From contig NZ_JBPSEH010000001.1 of assembly GCF_051488685.1 (NCBI RefSeq), forward strand, positions 496,001-560,000: DNA of 64,000 bases, in the 5' to 3' direction. The DNA comes from Melioribacter sp051488685. GTDB taxonomy: Bacteria > Bacteroidota > Ignavibacteria > Ignavibacteriales > Melioribacteraceae. The notes below the pieces were generated by a model that worked only from the letters and a program-made list of their open reading frames with translations, was not told the origin of the DNA and made no database searches. Below, piece by piece: positions 1-9,990 of the stretch. The position numbers and the translations under genes were made by a program. The stretch's first letter is position 1. Every line of letters begins with the position of its first letter.

Positions 1-1903
1 GATAAAGTTTTTTGAATTTATCGTAAGATATTAAGACGGGAGCTACCAGCAGATTTTCGCCCACCATGAATTGGTATTGAGCCTCGCGACTGTATGAATT
101 TTCATCTTCTGGATAGTTTACAAACATGGCTCTCATAATGGGCAAACCCGTCATCGATGAGTTATAAAATTCATTATATAAGAATGGAAGTAGACGGTAT
201 CTCATTTCGATCGCTTTGCGCACGTCTTTTTCAACAAACTCGCTGAAATTATACGGCTCGCGTTGACGGGTATCTACAGCAGAATGACCCCGGAAAAACG
301 GTGTAAAAGCTCCTAATTGATACCATCTTCTGTAAAGATTATCCGAAGGTTCTCCGATAAAACCGCCTACGTCGGAACCAATGAACGGTACACCACTGAG
401 TCCCATACCAAGCGACATTGTACAAGCAAGTATTAGATGTTCGTCGTTGGCAACATTATCACCCGTCCAGACTGCTGCATATCTTTGGATACCAGCATAA
501 CCAGCGCGTGTTAAAACAAAATGTCTTCTGTCTGAATATCTTTTTAATCCTTCGGCAGTAGCTCGTGCCATCGACAATGCGTAAACATTATGAATTTTTT
601 TATGTGTGGCTTTATATCCATTATCGTCAAAGAGAACGATATCCGGGAAATTTTGTCCCCATACAGCAGGCTCGTTCATATCGTTCCAGAAACCTTCAAC
701 TCCCTGTTTAAGAAAAAGCGATAGTTTGTCGCCCCACCATTCTCGTGTTTCTTTTTTAGTGAAATCCGGGAAATACGCCCAGCTTGGCCATACTTCTCCC
801 TGATAATATTCTCCGTCCGGATATTTTGCAAAGAGGTCCTTTTCAACACCCTCTTTTGCAACAAAATAGTTCGAGTCGACTTTAACTCCTGGATCGATAA
901 TCGGTACAACTTTATATCCCATTTCTTTCAAATCCGAAAGCATTTTTTCAGGCTGCGGAAATCGCTCCTTGTTCCAAGTAAATACCCGGTATCCGTCCAT
1001 ATAATGGATGTCAAGATAGAGGACATCACACGGAATATTACTGTCACGGAAAGCTTTCGCAACTCTACGTACCGACGATTCGGGATAATAGCTGTATCTG
1101 CTTTGTTGATATCCGAGAGCCCATTTTGGTGGCAATTCCATTCTACCGGTTAATTTAGTATAATCGGAAATAACTCTCTTGATGTCAGGTCCGTATATGA
1201 AATAATAATCCATTTCACCTTTCTCTGCTCCGAACCAGTAAAACCGGTTATTGCTTGCCCCAAAATTAAAATGGGATTTGTACGGATTATCAAAGAAGAT
1301 GCCGTAGGCTTTGTAATCTTTAATCCCGATGAAAAAAGGGATTGACTGATATAATTCGTCCTTGCGTGTATCGTATGCAGGAAAGTCGCTATTCCAGAGA
1401 GTATATTGCTTGCCATTCTTTAATAGTCCGTCCGATTTTTCGCCGAGTCCATAAAATCTTTCATTCGTGTTTAATTCTTTGAAACATCTTATGTCGTCGC
1501 CGTCGAAAGCAACGCCGAAACTTTTATGATCTGCATTAACAAGATTATTGTCTTTATCGTAGATTGATACACGGCAGGGATTTTTAGAAATCTTTATCTT
1601 TAATTCCGATGTGGTAATAACAAATTCATCGCCTGAGTCGTTAAAATCGAAATTGGTTCTTTCTGGCATTTCATAAACAATGGCATAGGAGGGTGCAGCA
1701 TCGAATTCATTTCTTTGTGTATATCTAAATCTAATTATATTTCGATCCAGAACGTAAAGGTTGAATTTCGCATTATCCAGCACGAACTCAACACGATTGT
1801 TTAGCACATTATATTCTTTAACTTTTCCTACAAATTCGAATTCCGCAATAATTTCAACAGATTGAATAACTACCAAAAAAAGGATGACAGCAAATTTTTT
1901 CAT
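1..1903 (-). CDS. Glycoside hydrolase family 31 (alpha-glucosidase-like), secreted, C-terminus beyond the window
   Basis: The reverse strand is open from an ATG at 1903 to the left edge, about 634 codons, so the C-terminus lies outside the window. An AGGAG-type ribosome site sits just upstream. The protein begins MKKFAVILFLVVIQSVE, a signal peptide, so it is probably periplasmic or outer-membrane. GH31 features seen: the region WALGYQQSRYSYYPES (N-terminal side of the barrel), GFWNDMNEPAVWG near residue 404 (the Asp is the expected nucleophile) and AVWTGDN near residue 477 (acid/base region). Family members hydrolyse alpha-glucosides or alpha-xylosides; the substrate cannot be told from sequence. 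A solute:sodium symporter gene ends 16 nt upstream on the same strand, so hydrolysis and uptake of the released sugar are probably coupled. Confidence 0.88.
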   Translation of the reverse strand, partial: MKKFAVILFLVVIQSVEIIAEFEFVGKVKEYNVLNNRVEFVLDNAKFNLYVLDRNIIRFRYTQRNEFDAAPSYAIVYEMPERTNFDFNDSGDEFVITTSELKIKISKNPCRVSIYDKDNNLVNADHKSFGVAFDGDDIRCFKELNTNERFYGLGEKSDGLLKNGKQYTLWNSDFPAYDTRKDELYQSIPFFIGIKDYKAYGIFFDNPYKSHFNFGASNNRFYWFGAEKGEMDYYFIYGPDIKRVISDYTKLTGRMELPPKWALGYQQSRYSYYPESSVRRVAKAFRDSNIPCDVLYLDIHYMDGYRVFTWNKERFPQPEKMLSDLKEMGYKVVPIIDPGVKVDSNYFVAKEGVEKDLFAKYPDGEYYQGEVWPSWAYFPDFTKKETREWWGDKLSLFLKQGVEGFWNDMNEPAVWGQNFPDIVLFDDNGYKATHKKIHNVYALSMARATAEGLKRYSDRRHFVLTRAGYAGIQRYAAVWTGDNVANDEHLILACTMSLGMGLSGVPFIGSDVGGFIGEPSDNLYRRWYQLGAFTPFFRGHSAVDTRQREPYNFSEFVEKDVRKAIEMRYRLLPFLYNEFYNSSMTGLPIMRAMFVNYPEDENSYSREAQYQFMVGENLLVAPVLISYDKFKKLY

Positions 1904-1919
1904 TATATCTCCTGTTTAT

Positions 1920-3512
1920 TCAACTGAAAAAAAACCAGATGCCGATCGTTAGAAAAAGAATGACACCTGCGAATAAAATTGTTTGTTTATCGTAAACGCT
2001 GCCCGAAGAAGTAAATTGAAGAATCGGATTTGCATGCCGGGATTTCAAAATTGCATTGAATAAGAACATCACCGACAAAGTGAACACAAAGAGCAATATT
2101 GCAAAATGGAGATAATTGATATTAATCAGGAACAAGAGAATTTCGTTCGTCACATAACCACCTCTGTTCATCGATTCGATTGCAAATCGAAACAAGCCGA
2201 CAAGTTCACCTGTAGTCAATGCGAGGAAAATCGATTTAAAGTTGATATTTTTCACAAAAAGTGCAGCAATAAATACAGCAGTTATCGGTGCGCTTACATA
2301 AGCCTGCGTGCTCTGAAGAAATAGATAAATCTGGTTATTAACTATTTTTATAAATGGCAGAAGTACCAGTGTTAAAACTACCACAATAATAGTGGCCATT
2401 CTTCCCACAAGAACGAGAGTCCTTTCCGATGCATCCGGATGTGTCGATTTATAGAAGTCGATAGTATAAACAGCAGCTATGCTGTTAAATGCAGCCGACA
2501 AAGACGACATCATTGCACCAAAAAATCCAGCTATTATAAGTCCTTTTATTCCCGCAGGTATAATGTCGCTCACAAGGAGCGACGTGTAAGCATAATTTCC
2601 TTTCAATTCAGGATAGAGTACCACAGCAGTCATCCCCGGAATTACAAATAAGAAGATCGGCAAGATTTTAAGTAATCCTGCAAAGAGAGTACCCTTTCGT
2701 GCATCTTCAACTCTTCTTGCAGCGAGTATACGTTGTACAATGTAATTATCCGTGCACCAGTACCAGAAAGCAATAATAGGAGCTCCGAATAGAATGCCCG
2801 TCCAGGGGAATTCAGGGTCGTCCATCGGTTTGAACATCTGAAAATAGTCAGCTGGCAACTTTTGAAACAATTGCTCGACGCCACCGATTTCCTTCAATCC
2901 GATAAACGCAAAAATTGCGGATGTAATGAGGAATAAAATTCCTTGAAAAATTTGGGTTCTTATAACAGCCGAAAAACCTCCTATCAAAGTATAAATTCCG
3001 CTTGCCAGAATTATAATTATGGCAGAGGAAAACAAACTCCATCCCAGAACTGCATTAAAAAGGATTCCACCGGCAAAAAGTGTTACAAGAATTTTCGTAA
3101 AAATGTGCGAGAATATCGTTAGTCCTGCAAACAGTTTTCTATTTTTTTCTCCGTAAACAATTCCAAAAAATTGAGGTGAGGTAAGGACTTCTGACTTTTT
3201 ATATAAAGGAGCCAGCATCCATCCCAGCAAAACCAGCAGGAAAATGGCAATCAATTCATATTGCCCCACAGCCAATCCTCTTTGCGAACCCGACTCAGCC
3301 AGTCCAATTAAATGTTCGCTCGAAATATTTGTAACAAACAACGAGAAACCAACTATTACCCAGTTTAAGCTACGGCCCGCCAGGAAATAATCGTCGACAC
3401 CCTTATCTTTGAATTTTGAATAGAGACCAATAACAATAACTATTAGCAGATAGCCAATAATTATTATACCGTCATATATATTTATCACACCATTCATAGG
3501 GCATAACATCAT
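1920..3512 (-). CDS. Sodium:solute symporter (SSS family, SGLT-like)
   Basis: The 530-residue protein is very hydrophobic, with about 13-14 membrane segments as in the SSS family (usual length 500-600). N-terminal landmarks are DDYFLAGRSLNWVIVGFSLF and the following SSEHLIGLAESG, the conserved first two helices of SGLT-like members; a further conserved stretch is FWYWCTDNYIVQRILAAR around residue 255. It should import a sugar or related solute with Na+ across the inner membrane. The stop lies 16 nt before the GH31 gene, indicating a two-gene operon for glycoside uptake and use. The start at 3512 lacks a clear ribosome site; the in-frame ATG at 3497 (MNGVINIYDG) is equally plausible. The substrate is inferred only from the neighbour. 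Confidence 0.88.
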   Translation of the reverse strand: MMLCPMNGVINIYDGIIIIGYLLIVIVIGLYSKFKDKGVDDYFLAGRSLNWVIVGFSLFVTNISSEHLIGLAESGSQRGLAVGQYELIAIFLLVLLGWMLAPLYKKSEVLTSPQFFGIVYGEKNRKLFAGLTIFSHIFTKILVTLFAGGILFNAVLGWSLFSSAIIIILASGIYTLIGGFSAVIRTQIFQGILFLITSAIFAFIGLKEIGGVEQLFQKLPADYFQMFKPMDDPEFPWTGILFGAPIIAFWYWCTDNYIVQRILAARRVEDARKGTLFAGLLKILPIFLFVIPGMTAVVLYPELKGNYAYTSLLVSDIIPAGIKGLIIAGFFGAMMSSLSAAFNSIAAVYTIDFYKSTHPDASERTLVLVGRMATIIVVVLTLVLLPFIKIVNNQIYLFLQSTQAYVSAPITAVFIAALFVKNINFKSIFLALTTGELVGLFRFAIESMNRGGYVTNEILLFLININYLHFAILLFVFTLSVMFLFNAILKSRHANPILQFTSSGSVYDKQTILFAGVILFLTIGIWFFFS

Positions 3513-3757
3513 TCAAATTAAATACCAATTTCAGTATGGGTTAAAACGCAATAGAAGCATCTTTTAAAACAGGGACGATCTGTCAATTATCATATTTATA
3601 ATCAAGCGTTATTATAATAATAAGTCGATGGGATACTTTTTCCTGAATTGAACTTTTTGTTTTAGTCGATAATTGTTTTTGTTATAAACTCGTTTTTTGA
3701 AAAAATTTCTTTTAACTTAGTGTTCAAATTTCAATGAAAAACGGATGAGGTTTTAAA

Positions 3758-5008
3758 ATGTTTGACGAGAACTACAAATTCACCGCAGTCGACCGCTTTT
3801 TGAAATACGTTAAAATCGAAACTACATCAAACGAAGAATCGACCACATTTCCGAGCGATAAGAAACAACTCGAACTTTCAAAGCTCTTGGTTGAAGAATT
3901 GAAAGATATTGGTATGCAAGACGTTGAAATGGACGAGTACGGTTATGTAATGGCTACTCTCCCTTCCAATATCGACAAAGACATACCGGTAATCGGATTT
4001 ATTGCGCATGTCGATACTTCTCCAGCAGTAAGTGGAAAAGATGTTAAACCGGTGATTCATAAAAATTATCAGGGTGGAGATATTATTTTGCCAGGCGACA
4101 CTACGAAAGTAATTAAAGCCGAAGAAAATCCAGAGTTGAAGAACATGATAGGCTTCGACATTATAACAAGCGATGGCGCAACACTTCTGGGTGCCGACGA
4201 CAAAGCCGGCATTGCCGAAATAATAGATGCAATGAATTACTTAATTGAGCACCCAGAAATTAAACACGGCAAAATTAGGGTATGTTTTACTCCCGACGAA
4301 GAAGTGGGGCGAGGTACAGAAAAATTCGACGTTAAAAAATTCGGTGCAAATTACGCTTACACAATCGACGGCTCGACTCGTGGCGAAGTTGAAACCGAGA
4401 CATTCAGCGCCGACGCTGTAGTTGTTAAATTCCACGGCAAAAATGTGCACCCCGGCTACGCAAAAAACAAAATGATAAATGCAATTAAAATTGCAGCCAA
4501 TTTCATCGATATGCTGCCGAAAACATATCTCTCACCCGAGACCACTGAAAAACGGGAAGGCTACGTACACCCGACTTCCGTAACAGGCAATGAAACTGAA
4601 ACAGTAGTAAAATTTATTATTCGCGATTTTGAAGCAGAGAAATTAGAAGAATATGAATCCCTCCTCAAAGAACTGGCAGAAAAAGCTGTTGCCAATTTTC
4701 CAGGTTCTTCATACGATTTTGAAGTAATTGAACAATACCGGAACATGAAATACATTTTGGACCAGCATCCACAGGTTGAAGCATACGCAATTGAAGCTTT
4801 GAATCGACTCGGCATAAAACCGATTAAATCTGCCATCAGAGGCGGTACAGACGGTGCACGCCTGAGTTATATGGGACTTCCTACTCCAAATCTTTTTGCT
4901 GGCGGACATAATTTTCACGCATATACAGAATATGTTGCCGTTCAGGATATTGAAGCCGCTGTCAAAATGATCGTTACACTTGCACAAATATGGGCAGAAA
5001 AATCGTAA
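3758..5008 (+). CDS. pepT: Peptidase T (tripeptide aminopeptidase, M20B)
   Basis: At 416 residues the protein matches the normal PepT length. M20 metal ligands are visible: HVDTS (H84, D86), GADDKAG (D147), PDEEVGRG (E181-E182, catalytic Glu and ligand) and the C-terminal GGHNFHAYTEY (last His ligand). GGTDGARLSYMGLPTPN is the conserved PepT substrate-site region. It releases the N-terminal residue of tripeptides in the cytoplasm using two zinc ions. It has its own promoter region (245 nt divergent gap from the symporter) and a hairpin terminator just downstream, so it is probably monocistronic. Assignment is firm because both the motifs and the length agree with PepT rather than other M20 enzymes. 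Confidence 0.94.
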   Translation: MFDENYKFTAVDRFLKYVKIETTSNEESTTFPSDKKQLELSKLLVEELKDIGMQDVEMDEYGYVMATLPSNIDKDIPVIGFIAHVDTSPAVSGKDVKPVIHKNYQGGDIILPGDTTKVIKAEENPELKNMIGFDIITSDGATLLGADDKAGIAEIIDAMNYLIEHPEIKHGKIRVCFTPDEEVGRGTEKFDVKKFGANYAYTIDGSTRGEVETETFSADAVVVKFHGKNVHPGYAKNKMINAIKIAANFIDMLPKTYLSPETTEKREGYVHPTSVTGNETETVVKFIIRDFEAEKLEEYESLLKELAEKAVANFPGSSYDFEVIEQYRNMKYILDQHPQVEAYAIEALNRLGIKPIKSAIRGGTDGARLSYMGLPTPNLFAGGHNFHAYTEYVAVQDIEAAVKMIVTLAQIWAEKS

Positions 5009-5021
5009 TTTTTGCTTGAAC

Positions 5022-5053
5022 TGCCGCTGTCCGAACTCAGCGGCATTATTTTA
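5022..5053 (+). terminator. Rho-independent terminator after pepT
   Basis: Perfect 8-bp stem TGCCGCTG (5022-5029) / CAGCGGCA (5038-5045) with an 8-nt loop, followed by TTATTTTAT. It lies 14 nt after the pepT stop. Confidence 0.75.
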
Positions 5054-5070
5054 TAAATTACTACACACTT

Positions 5071-5919
5071 ATGAAACAACTTAAGCGTGCAACTGACATA
5101 ACTCTCGGGATAAATATTTTCCTGTTTCTAATCAAAGCAATTGTGGGAATATTGTCGAATTCAATTGCTGTAATTTCAGAAGCACTTAATTCATTTACAG
5201 ATATTCTTGTTTCAATTGGAATTAAAATTGCAGTCAAAATTTCAAAAGACAAACCGGATTCAAAGCATCAATTTGGTCACAACGCCGCACAGCCAATTGC
5301 TGCTTTTATACTGGCGGTTTTCGCTTTTGTAGTAGGAATTAATATTGTCGAAGAATCGATCAAAAGATTGATAAAACCTCACCCGATCAACCCGATTCCA
5401 GAAGTTTATATAGTTCTTCTTGTCACAATTATTACAAAAATCATATTGAGCAGATATCAGATAAGTATCTGTAAAAAATACAAAAGTCCTGCAATCAAAG
5501 CAGCCTCGATAGACAGTATTAACGACGTACTTGCATCTTCAATTGCTTTAGTCGGATTTTGGGGCAGCGTTTACAATCTCGAATATTTTGATGGAATTGC
5601 AGGCATAATGGTTGCCATGTTCATTTTCAAATCCGGTTATGAAGTAGGCCGGGAAAATATCGATTACTTGATGGGGCGTTCGGCTCCCGCAGAATTTGAC
5701 TCTCAACTGAGAAATATCACAATGCAAATTCATGGTGTCAAAGGGATAAACGAACTCCGTTCCCACTTCGTGGGCGATAAATATCACATCGAAATCCACA
5801 TCGAGGTAGACAAGGATATTCCCACATCAATTTCTCACGACATCGGTAATAAAGTACGCCAGAGTCTCGAAGAGCTCGATGAAATTCAAAAGGTATTCGT
5901 TCATGTCGACCCCATATAA
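5071..5919 (+). CDS. Cation diffusion facilitator (CDF) metal exporter
   Basis: The 282-residue protein has the CDF plan: six membrane helices in the first ~200 residues and a cytoplasmic C-terminal domain (from about residue 205) ending in HVDPI. The SNSIAVISEALNSFTD segment in helix 2 and AASIDSINDVLASS in helix 5 align with the metal-site helices of YiiP/FieF. The helix-2 pair that is DxxxD in YiiP reads NxxxD here, and the helix-5 pair is DxxxD rather than the HxxxD of zinc-selective members, so the ion may be Fe, Mn or something other than Zn (inference). KHQFGHNAAQP after helix 2 is the conserved cytoplasmic loop. It would export a divalent cation by proton antiport. It follows the pepT terminator and precedes an acyl-CoA synthetase by 59 nt. 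Confidence 0.88.
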   Translation: MKQLKRATDITLGINIFLFLIKAIVGILSNSIAVISEALNSFTDILVSIGIKIAVKISKDKPDSKHQFGHNAAQPIAAFILAVFAFVVGINIVEESIKRLIKPHPINPIPEVYIVLLVTIITKIILSRYQISICKKYKSPAIKAASIDSINDVLASSIALVGFWGSVYNLEYFDGIAGIMVAMFIFKSGYEVGRENIDYLMGRSAPAEFDSQLRNITMQIHGVKGINELRSHFVGDKYHIEIHIEVDKDIPTSISHDIGNKVRQSLEELDEIQKVFVHVDPI

Positions 5920-5978
5920 GTTGAATTTTTGTCGATAATTTTTGTTATTATTTGTGTCAATATTATGAAGTGTGAAAA

Positions 5979-7655
5979 TTGAAAAAACTAACCTTATTGG
6001 AAGTACTAAATTCAAGCTGCGAGAAATACAGCAACAACACTGCCGTATCATACATCGATCAGCCTCCAATTACGTATCAAAAATTCAAAGAAAAAGTCGA
6101 AAATATTTCTGCGTATCTCAAATCAAACGGCATTATTGCAGGCGACAAGGTGGCCATATTGAGCGAGAATCAGCCTAACTGGGCTGTTACTTATTTTGCT
6201 ATTACAACAATGGGCGCAATTGCCGTTCCGGTTATGACTGAATTCACCGCTTCGGAAGTACAACATGTACTCAGGCATTCAGAATCGAAAGCAATTTTTG
6301 TTTCGTCCAAACAGTTTTCTAAGATAGAAGATTTCGACAGTAATAATTTAACTCTCCGAATTTTAATTGACGATTTTTCGATAATACCGGCTAATACGAA
6401 AAGCGATCTACTCAAAGAAATATTGAAAAGCGGTAAAAGGGAATTTTCAAAAATTAAAGAAGCAGCTTTGAAATTCATTGGTTTATTATCTGACGAAGTG
6501 GAAGAGGAAAATCCCGCACTGATACTTTATACTTCGGGCACCACCGGCCATTCCAAAGGAGTTGTACTGACGCATAAAAATATTGTTTCAAATGCACTCG
6601 ACACTTTATCGATCGTAGAAGTTACTTCGACAGACAGGCTGCTCTCAATTCTCCCCTTATTCCATACAATTGAATCGACATTGGGATTGGTAACGCCCTT
6701 CATCGCTGGAGCATCGATAACATATTTATCGAAACCACCAACAGCAGCAGTTCTGCTTCCTGCTCTTCAAAAAGTAAAACCGACTGTTATACTCGCCGTC
6801 CCTTTAATTATCGAAAAAATTTATAAGTTGAGAGTATTGCCCGAAATAAACAGAAAGATGATTACGAGGAAATTGTACGGCATATCATATTTCAGAAAAA
6901 AGATTAATTCAATTGCAGGTAAAAAATTGATGCAAACATTCGGTGGAAATTTGAAGATGTTATGTCTTGGTGGAGCGGCTCTTGCTGCAGACGTCGAGTT
7001 GTTCCTAAAAGAATCGCGGTTCCCTTATGCCGTAGGTTATGGCTTAACCGAAACTTCACCACTTGTAACCGGTACAAAACCGGAACTTGTTAAATTCAGG
7101 TCGGCTGGCAAAGCTCTTCCGAACGTAAGTATCAAAATTGACAATCCTGACCCGACAACAGGAGAAGGCGAAGTGCTGATCAAAGGCCCGAATGTGATGA
7201 AAGGTTATTTCAAAGATTTAGAAAAAACAAAAGAAGTGTTTACGGAAGATGGATGGTTCAGAAGTGGCGACCTCGGATTTATCGACGAGGAAGGTTATCT
7301 CTTTATTAAAGGTCGTTCTAAAAATGTAATTATCGGTCCAAACGGAAAAAACATTTATCCCGAAGAAATCGAATCACTAATAAACGAATCGACTTATGTG
7401 CTGGAATCGCTTGTTGTCGAAAATAATGGTCAATTGATAGCGCGTGTCTTTCTTAACTACGACGTTATCGATAAAGAAACTAAAGACATGGACGACTCTC
7501 AATCGCGACAATTCATTCAGAAATTATTGAATGACATTTTAACAAACGTTAATTTGCGCGTTAATAAATTTTCACAATTAAATAAAATTATAGAGCAACT
7601 GGAACCATTTGAAAAAACACCTACTCAAAAAATCAAAAGATATCTCTACACATAA
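5979..7655 (+). CDS. AMP-dependent acyl-CoA synthetase (long-chain fatty acid CoA ligase-like)
   Basis: The 558-residue protein carries the adenylate-forming signature LYTSGTTGHSKGVVLTHKN near residue 185 (P-loop-like motif), GYGLTETSP near residue 352 (A5 motif), SGDLGFIDEEGYLFIKGR (A7/A8 hinge) and the GKNIYPEEIE motif typical of long-chain acyl-CoA synthetases. It should activate a fatty acid to acyl-AMP and then acyl-CoA. The start is a TTG codon at 5979 (LKKLTLLEVL); no in-frame ATG precedes it, and the N-terminus from here matches the family. The C-terminus is somewhat shorter than FadD-type enzymes but ends with the normal TPTQKIKR stretch carrying the A10 lysine. Chain-length specificity cannot be read. 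Confidence 0.9.
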   Translation: MKKLTLLEVLNSSCEKYSNNTAVSYIDQPPITYQKFKEKVENISAYLKSNGIIAGDKVAILSENQPNWAVTYFAITTMGAIAVPVMTEFTASEVQHVLRHSESKAIFVSSKQFSKIEDFDSNNLTLRILIDDFSIIPANTKSDLLKEILKSGKREFSKIKEAALKFIGLLSDEVEEENPALILYTSGTTGHSKGVVLTHKNIVSNALDTLSIVEVTSTDRLLSILPLFHTIESTLGLVTPFIAGASITYLSKPPTAAVLLPALQKVKPTVILAVPLIIEKIYKLRVLPEINRKMITRKLYGISYFRKKINSIAGKKLMQTFGGNLKMLCLGGAALAADVELFLKESRFPYAVGYGLTETSPLVTGTKPELVKFRSAGKALPNVSIKIDNPDPTTGEGEVLIKGPNVMKGYFKDLEKTKEVFTEDGWFRSGDLGFIDEEGYLFIKGRSKNVIIGPNGKNIYPEEIESLINESTYVLESLVVENNGQLIARVFLNYDVIDKETKDMDDSQSRQFIQKLLNDILTNVNLRVNKFSQLNKIIEQLEPFEKTPTQKIKRYLYT

Positions 7656-7709
7656 TAGAAACTATTTTAATTTGTCAATGTATTAATACCAAATAATTCG
7701 GACTATTCA

Positions 7710-9782
7710 ATGAAAAAATTAACTCTGTTACTCAGTTTTATATTGCTTGTCGGCTCTGTCAACGCACAAAATTTAGAAGAAGTAATTAAGAAAAACCATT
7801 CAATCGATTCATCGAGAGTAATTCTTCCGGAAGAAACAAATGCAAGAGTCGCTCAGGTAATAACAAGAATTCTCAGCCGTTACCACTTTCGCAAAGAGCC
7901 ACTTTCAGATACTCTTTCATCCCTCATATTCGACCAGTACATAAAAAATCTGGACAATTCTAAACTCTATTTTCTAAAAAAAGAGATAAATCAATTTGAG
8001 AAATATCGTCACGAATTCGACAACTATCTTGAGACAGGCGATCTGACAGTTCCATTTGAAATATTCAATCTCTATAAAAAAAGATTAGGTGAACGCGTAA
8101 AATACGTTGAAAAAATTCTCCAGCACGAATTCGATTTCACTGAAGATGAATACTTTCAACCCGATAGAGATAGCGCTGAGTGGGCTGAAACAGAAGAAGA
8201 ATTAGACGAGTTATGGAGACTTCGTTTAAAAAACGACGCATTGAATTTAATCCTATCGGGTAAAAACTGGGAGGGTGCAGTTGATGTTTTGTTGAAGCGT
8301 TACCGGAACTATCACAAAATCATTCTTCAATACGAATCCGAAGACGTGTTTTCCGTCTTCATGAATTCAGTAACTCAGGTTTACGATCCGCATTCAGATT
8401 ACTTATCGCCTTCGGCTTCTGATAATTTCGATATCAGTATGAAGCTTTCGCTCGAAGGAATTGGCGCTACTCTTCGCCAGGATTATGATTATACAGTAGT
8501 AGTTAGCATTGTGCCTGGTGGTCCTGCAGATAAAAGCGGTCAACTGCATGCTGAGGATAAAATAATCGGAGTGGCTCAGGGCGAAGATGGTGAAATGGTC
8601 GATGTTGTTGGCTGGCGCCTCGATGATGTAATTAAATTAATACGCGGTAAGAAAGGTACACTGGTGCGTCTATCGATTCTTAAGGCTGAAGACGGAAGCA
8701 ATGCGCAACCCACAGAAATTAAAATTGTGCGCGACGAAGTTAAACTCGAAGAGCAGGCTGCCAAAAGTGAAATTATTAACATCGAAGAAGATGGATCGAA
8801 TTTCAAACTGGGCGTTATTAAACTTCCATCATTTTATAGCGACTTCGAAGCACAACAGAAAGGATTGCAAGATTACCGAAGTACTACACGCGACGTTAAA
8901 AAAATACTCGATGAATTTAAGAAAGAAAAAGTAGACGGTGTAATTCTCGATTTAAGAAATAACGGTGGTGGTTCCCTTCAGGAAGCAATTAATCTTACGG
9001 GTTTATTTATAAAAGCTGGTCCAGTGGTTCAGGTAAAAAATATTATGAACATAGTCGAGGTAAACAGCGATCGCGATTCGGCAATTTATTACGATGGTCC
9101 TCTGGCAGTACTTGTCAATCGATTCAGCGCATCGGCTTCCGAGATTCTATCGGGTGCAATTCAGGACTACGGGCGCGGGCTTGTAATAGGAGAAAATACT
9201 TTCGGCAAGGGCACCGTTCAAAACTTGCTCGACTTGAACAGCCAAATTCCGATTAAAGACAAAAAACTGGGCAAACTGAAATTAACAATTGCCAAGTTTT
9301 ATCGCATTACAGGCAATTCTACTCAAAACAAAGGTGTCGAACCTGATATCAATTTCCCATCTCTATACGAATCAAAAGAATTCGGCGAAAGCGCTTACGA
9401 CAGAGCGTTACCGTACGACACAATCAATCCCCTGCCATACGACCCGTACGATAATTTGACGAGTTTAATTCCGCTTCTGGAAGAAAAACACGAAAAGCGT
9501 GCACAAAATGACCCGGAATATCAATTCCTCCTCGATGATATAAGGGAATTCAAAAAGAAAAGAGAAAAGAAACTTTTTACTTTGAATCTTGAAGAAAGAA
9601 AAGCTGAAAAAGAAAAAGCCGACGCCGAGAAAAAAAGAAGGGACGAAGAGAAAGCAAAATTACTTGGCATCGATATTAAAGAAAAGGACGAAACTTCTTC
9701 AAAAGACTCATGGATTAAAGACTACGAATTGAAAGAAACCGGCAGAATTTTAGCAGACTTTATATTAACCAAAGTAGGTTAA
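7710..9782 (+). CDS. prc: Carboxy-terminal (tail-specific) processing protease Prc/Tsp, peptidase S41A
   Basis: The 690-residue protein starts with the signal peptide MKKLTLLLSFILLVGSVNAQ and so acts in the periplasm. It has the long N-terminal helical region of Prc-type (not short CtpA) proteases, a PDZ domain at about residues 240-345 (SLEGIGATLRQDYDYTVV onward), the S41 fold, and a charged C-terminal extension (EKEKADAEKKRRDEE). The catalytic dyad is visible: Ser475 in RFSASASEILSGA and Lys500 in FGKGTVQ, with the same 25-residue spacing as E. coli Prc. Family role: degrades periplasmic proteins with non-polar C-termini and controls cell-wall hydrolases or lipoproteins. A hairpin terminator follows 6 nt after the stop codon. 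Confidence 0.95.
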   Translation: MKKLTLLLSFILLVGSVNAQNLEEVIKKNHSIDSSRVILPEETNARVAQVITRILSRYHFRKEPLSDTLSSLIFDQYIKNLDNSKLYFLKKEINQFEKYRHEFDNYLETGDLTVPFEIFNLYKKRLGERVKYVEKILQHEFDFTEDEYFQPDRDSAEWAETEEELDELWRLRLKNDALNLILSGKNWEGAVDVLLKRYRNYHKIILQYESEDVFSVFMNSVTQVYDPHSDYLSPSASDNFDISMKLSLEGIGATLRQDYDYTVVVSIVPGGPADKSGQLHAEDKIIGVAQGEDGEMVDVVGWRLDDVIKLIRGKKGTLVRLSILKAEDGSNAQPTEIKIVRDEVKLEEQAAKSEIINIEEDGSNFKLGVIKLPSFYSDFEAQQKGLQDYRSTTRDVKKILDEFKKEKVDGVILDLRNNGGGSLQEAINLTGLFIKAGPVVQVKNIMNIVEVNSDRDSAIYYDGPLAVLVNRFSASASEILSGAIQDYGRGLVIGENTFGKGTVQNLLDLNSQIPIKDKKLGKLKLTIAKFYRITGNSTQNKGVEPDINFPSLYESKEFGESAYDRALPYDTINPLPYDPYDNLTSLIPLLEEKHEKRAQNDPEYQFLLDDIREFKKKREKKLFTLNLEERKAEKEKADAEKKRRDEEKAKLLGIDIKEKDETSSKDSWIKDYELKETGRILADFILTKVG

Positions 9783-9787
9783 CATGT

Positions 9788-9840
9788 GCGCTTTCCCGAT
9801 ACTAATTCTAATCTATTGACTAATATCGGGAGAGCGCTTT
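9788..9840 (+). terminator. Long-stem terminator after prc
   Basis: Inverted arms GCGCTTTCCCGATA (9788-9801) and TATCGGGAGAGCGC (9824-9837) pair over 14 positions with one G-T wobble, followed by TTTATC. It separates prc from the metal efflux operon. Confidence 0.7.
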
Positions 9841-9990
9841 ATCATATCAATTTAATTCATTTCTATTGCACATCTATTAAAAATATTTAAAAGAATTTAA
9901 ATTCCTTAAAAAACATTTCATCAAGCATTTCGTTTTTCGTTCGTTTTAACTCAATTCACTACGGCACGTCTTTTGTAATCATACCTATCT

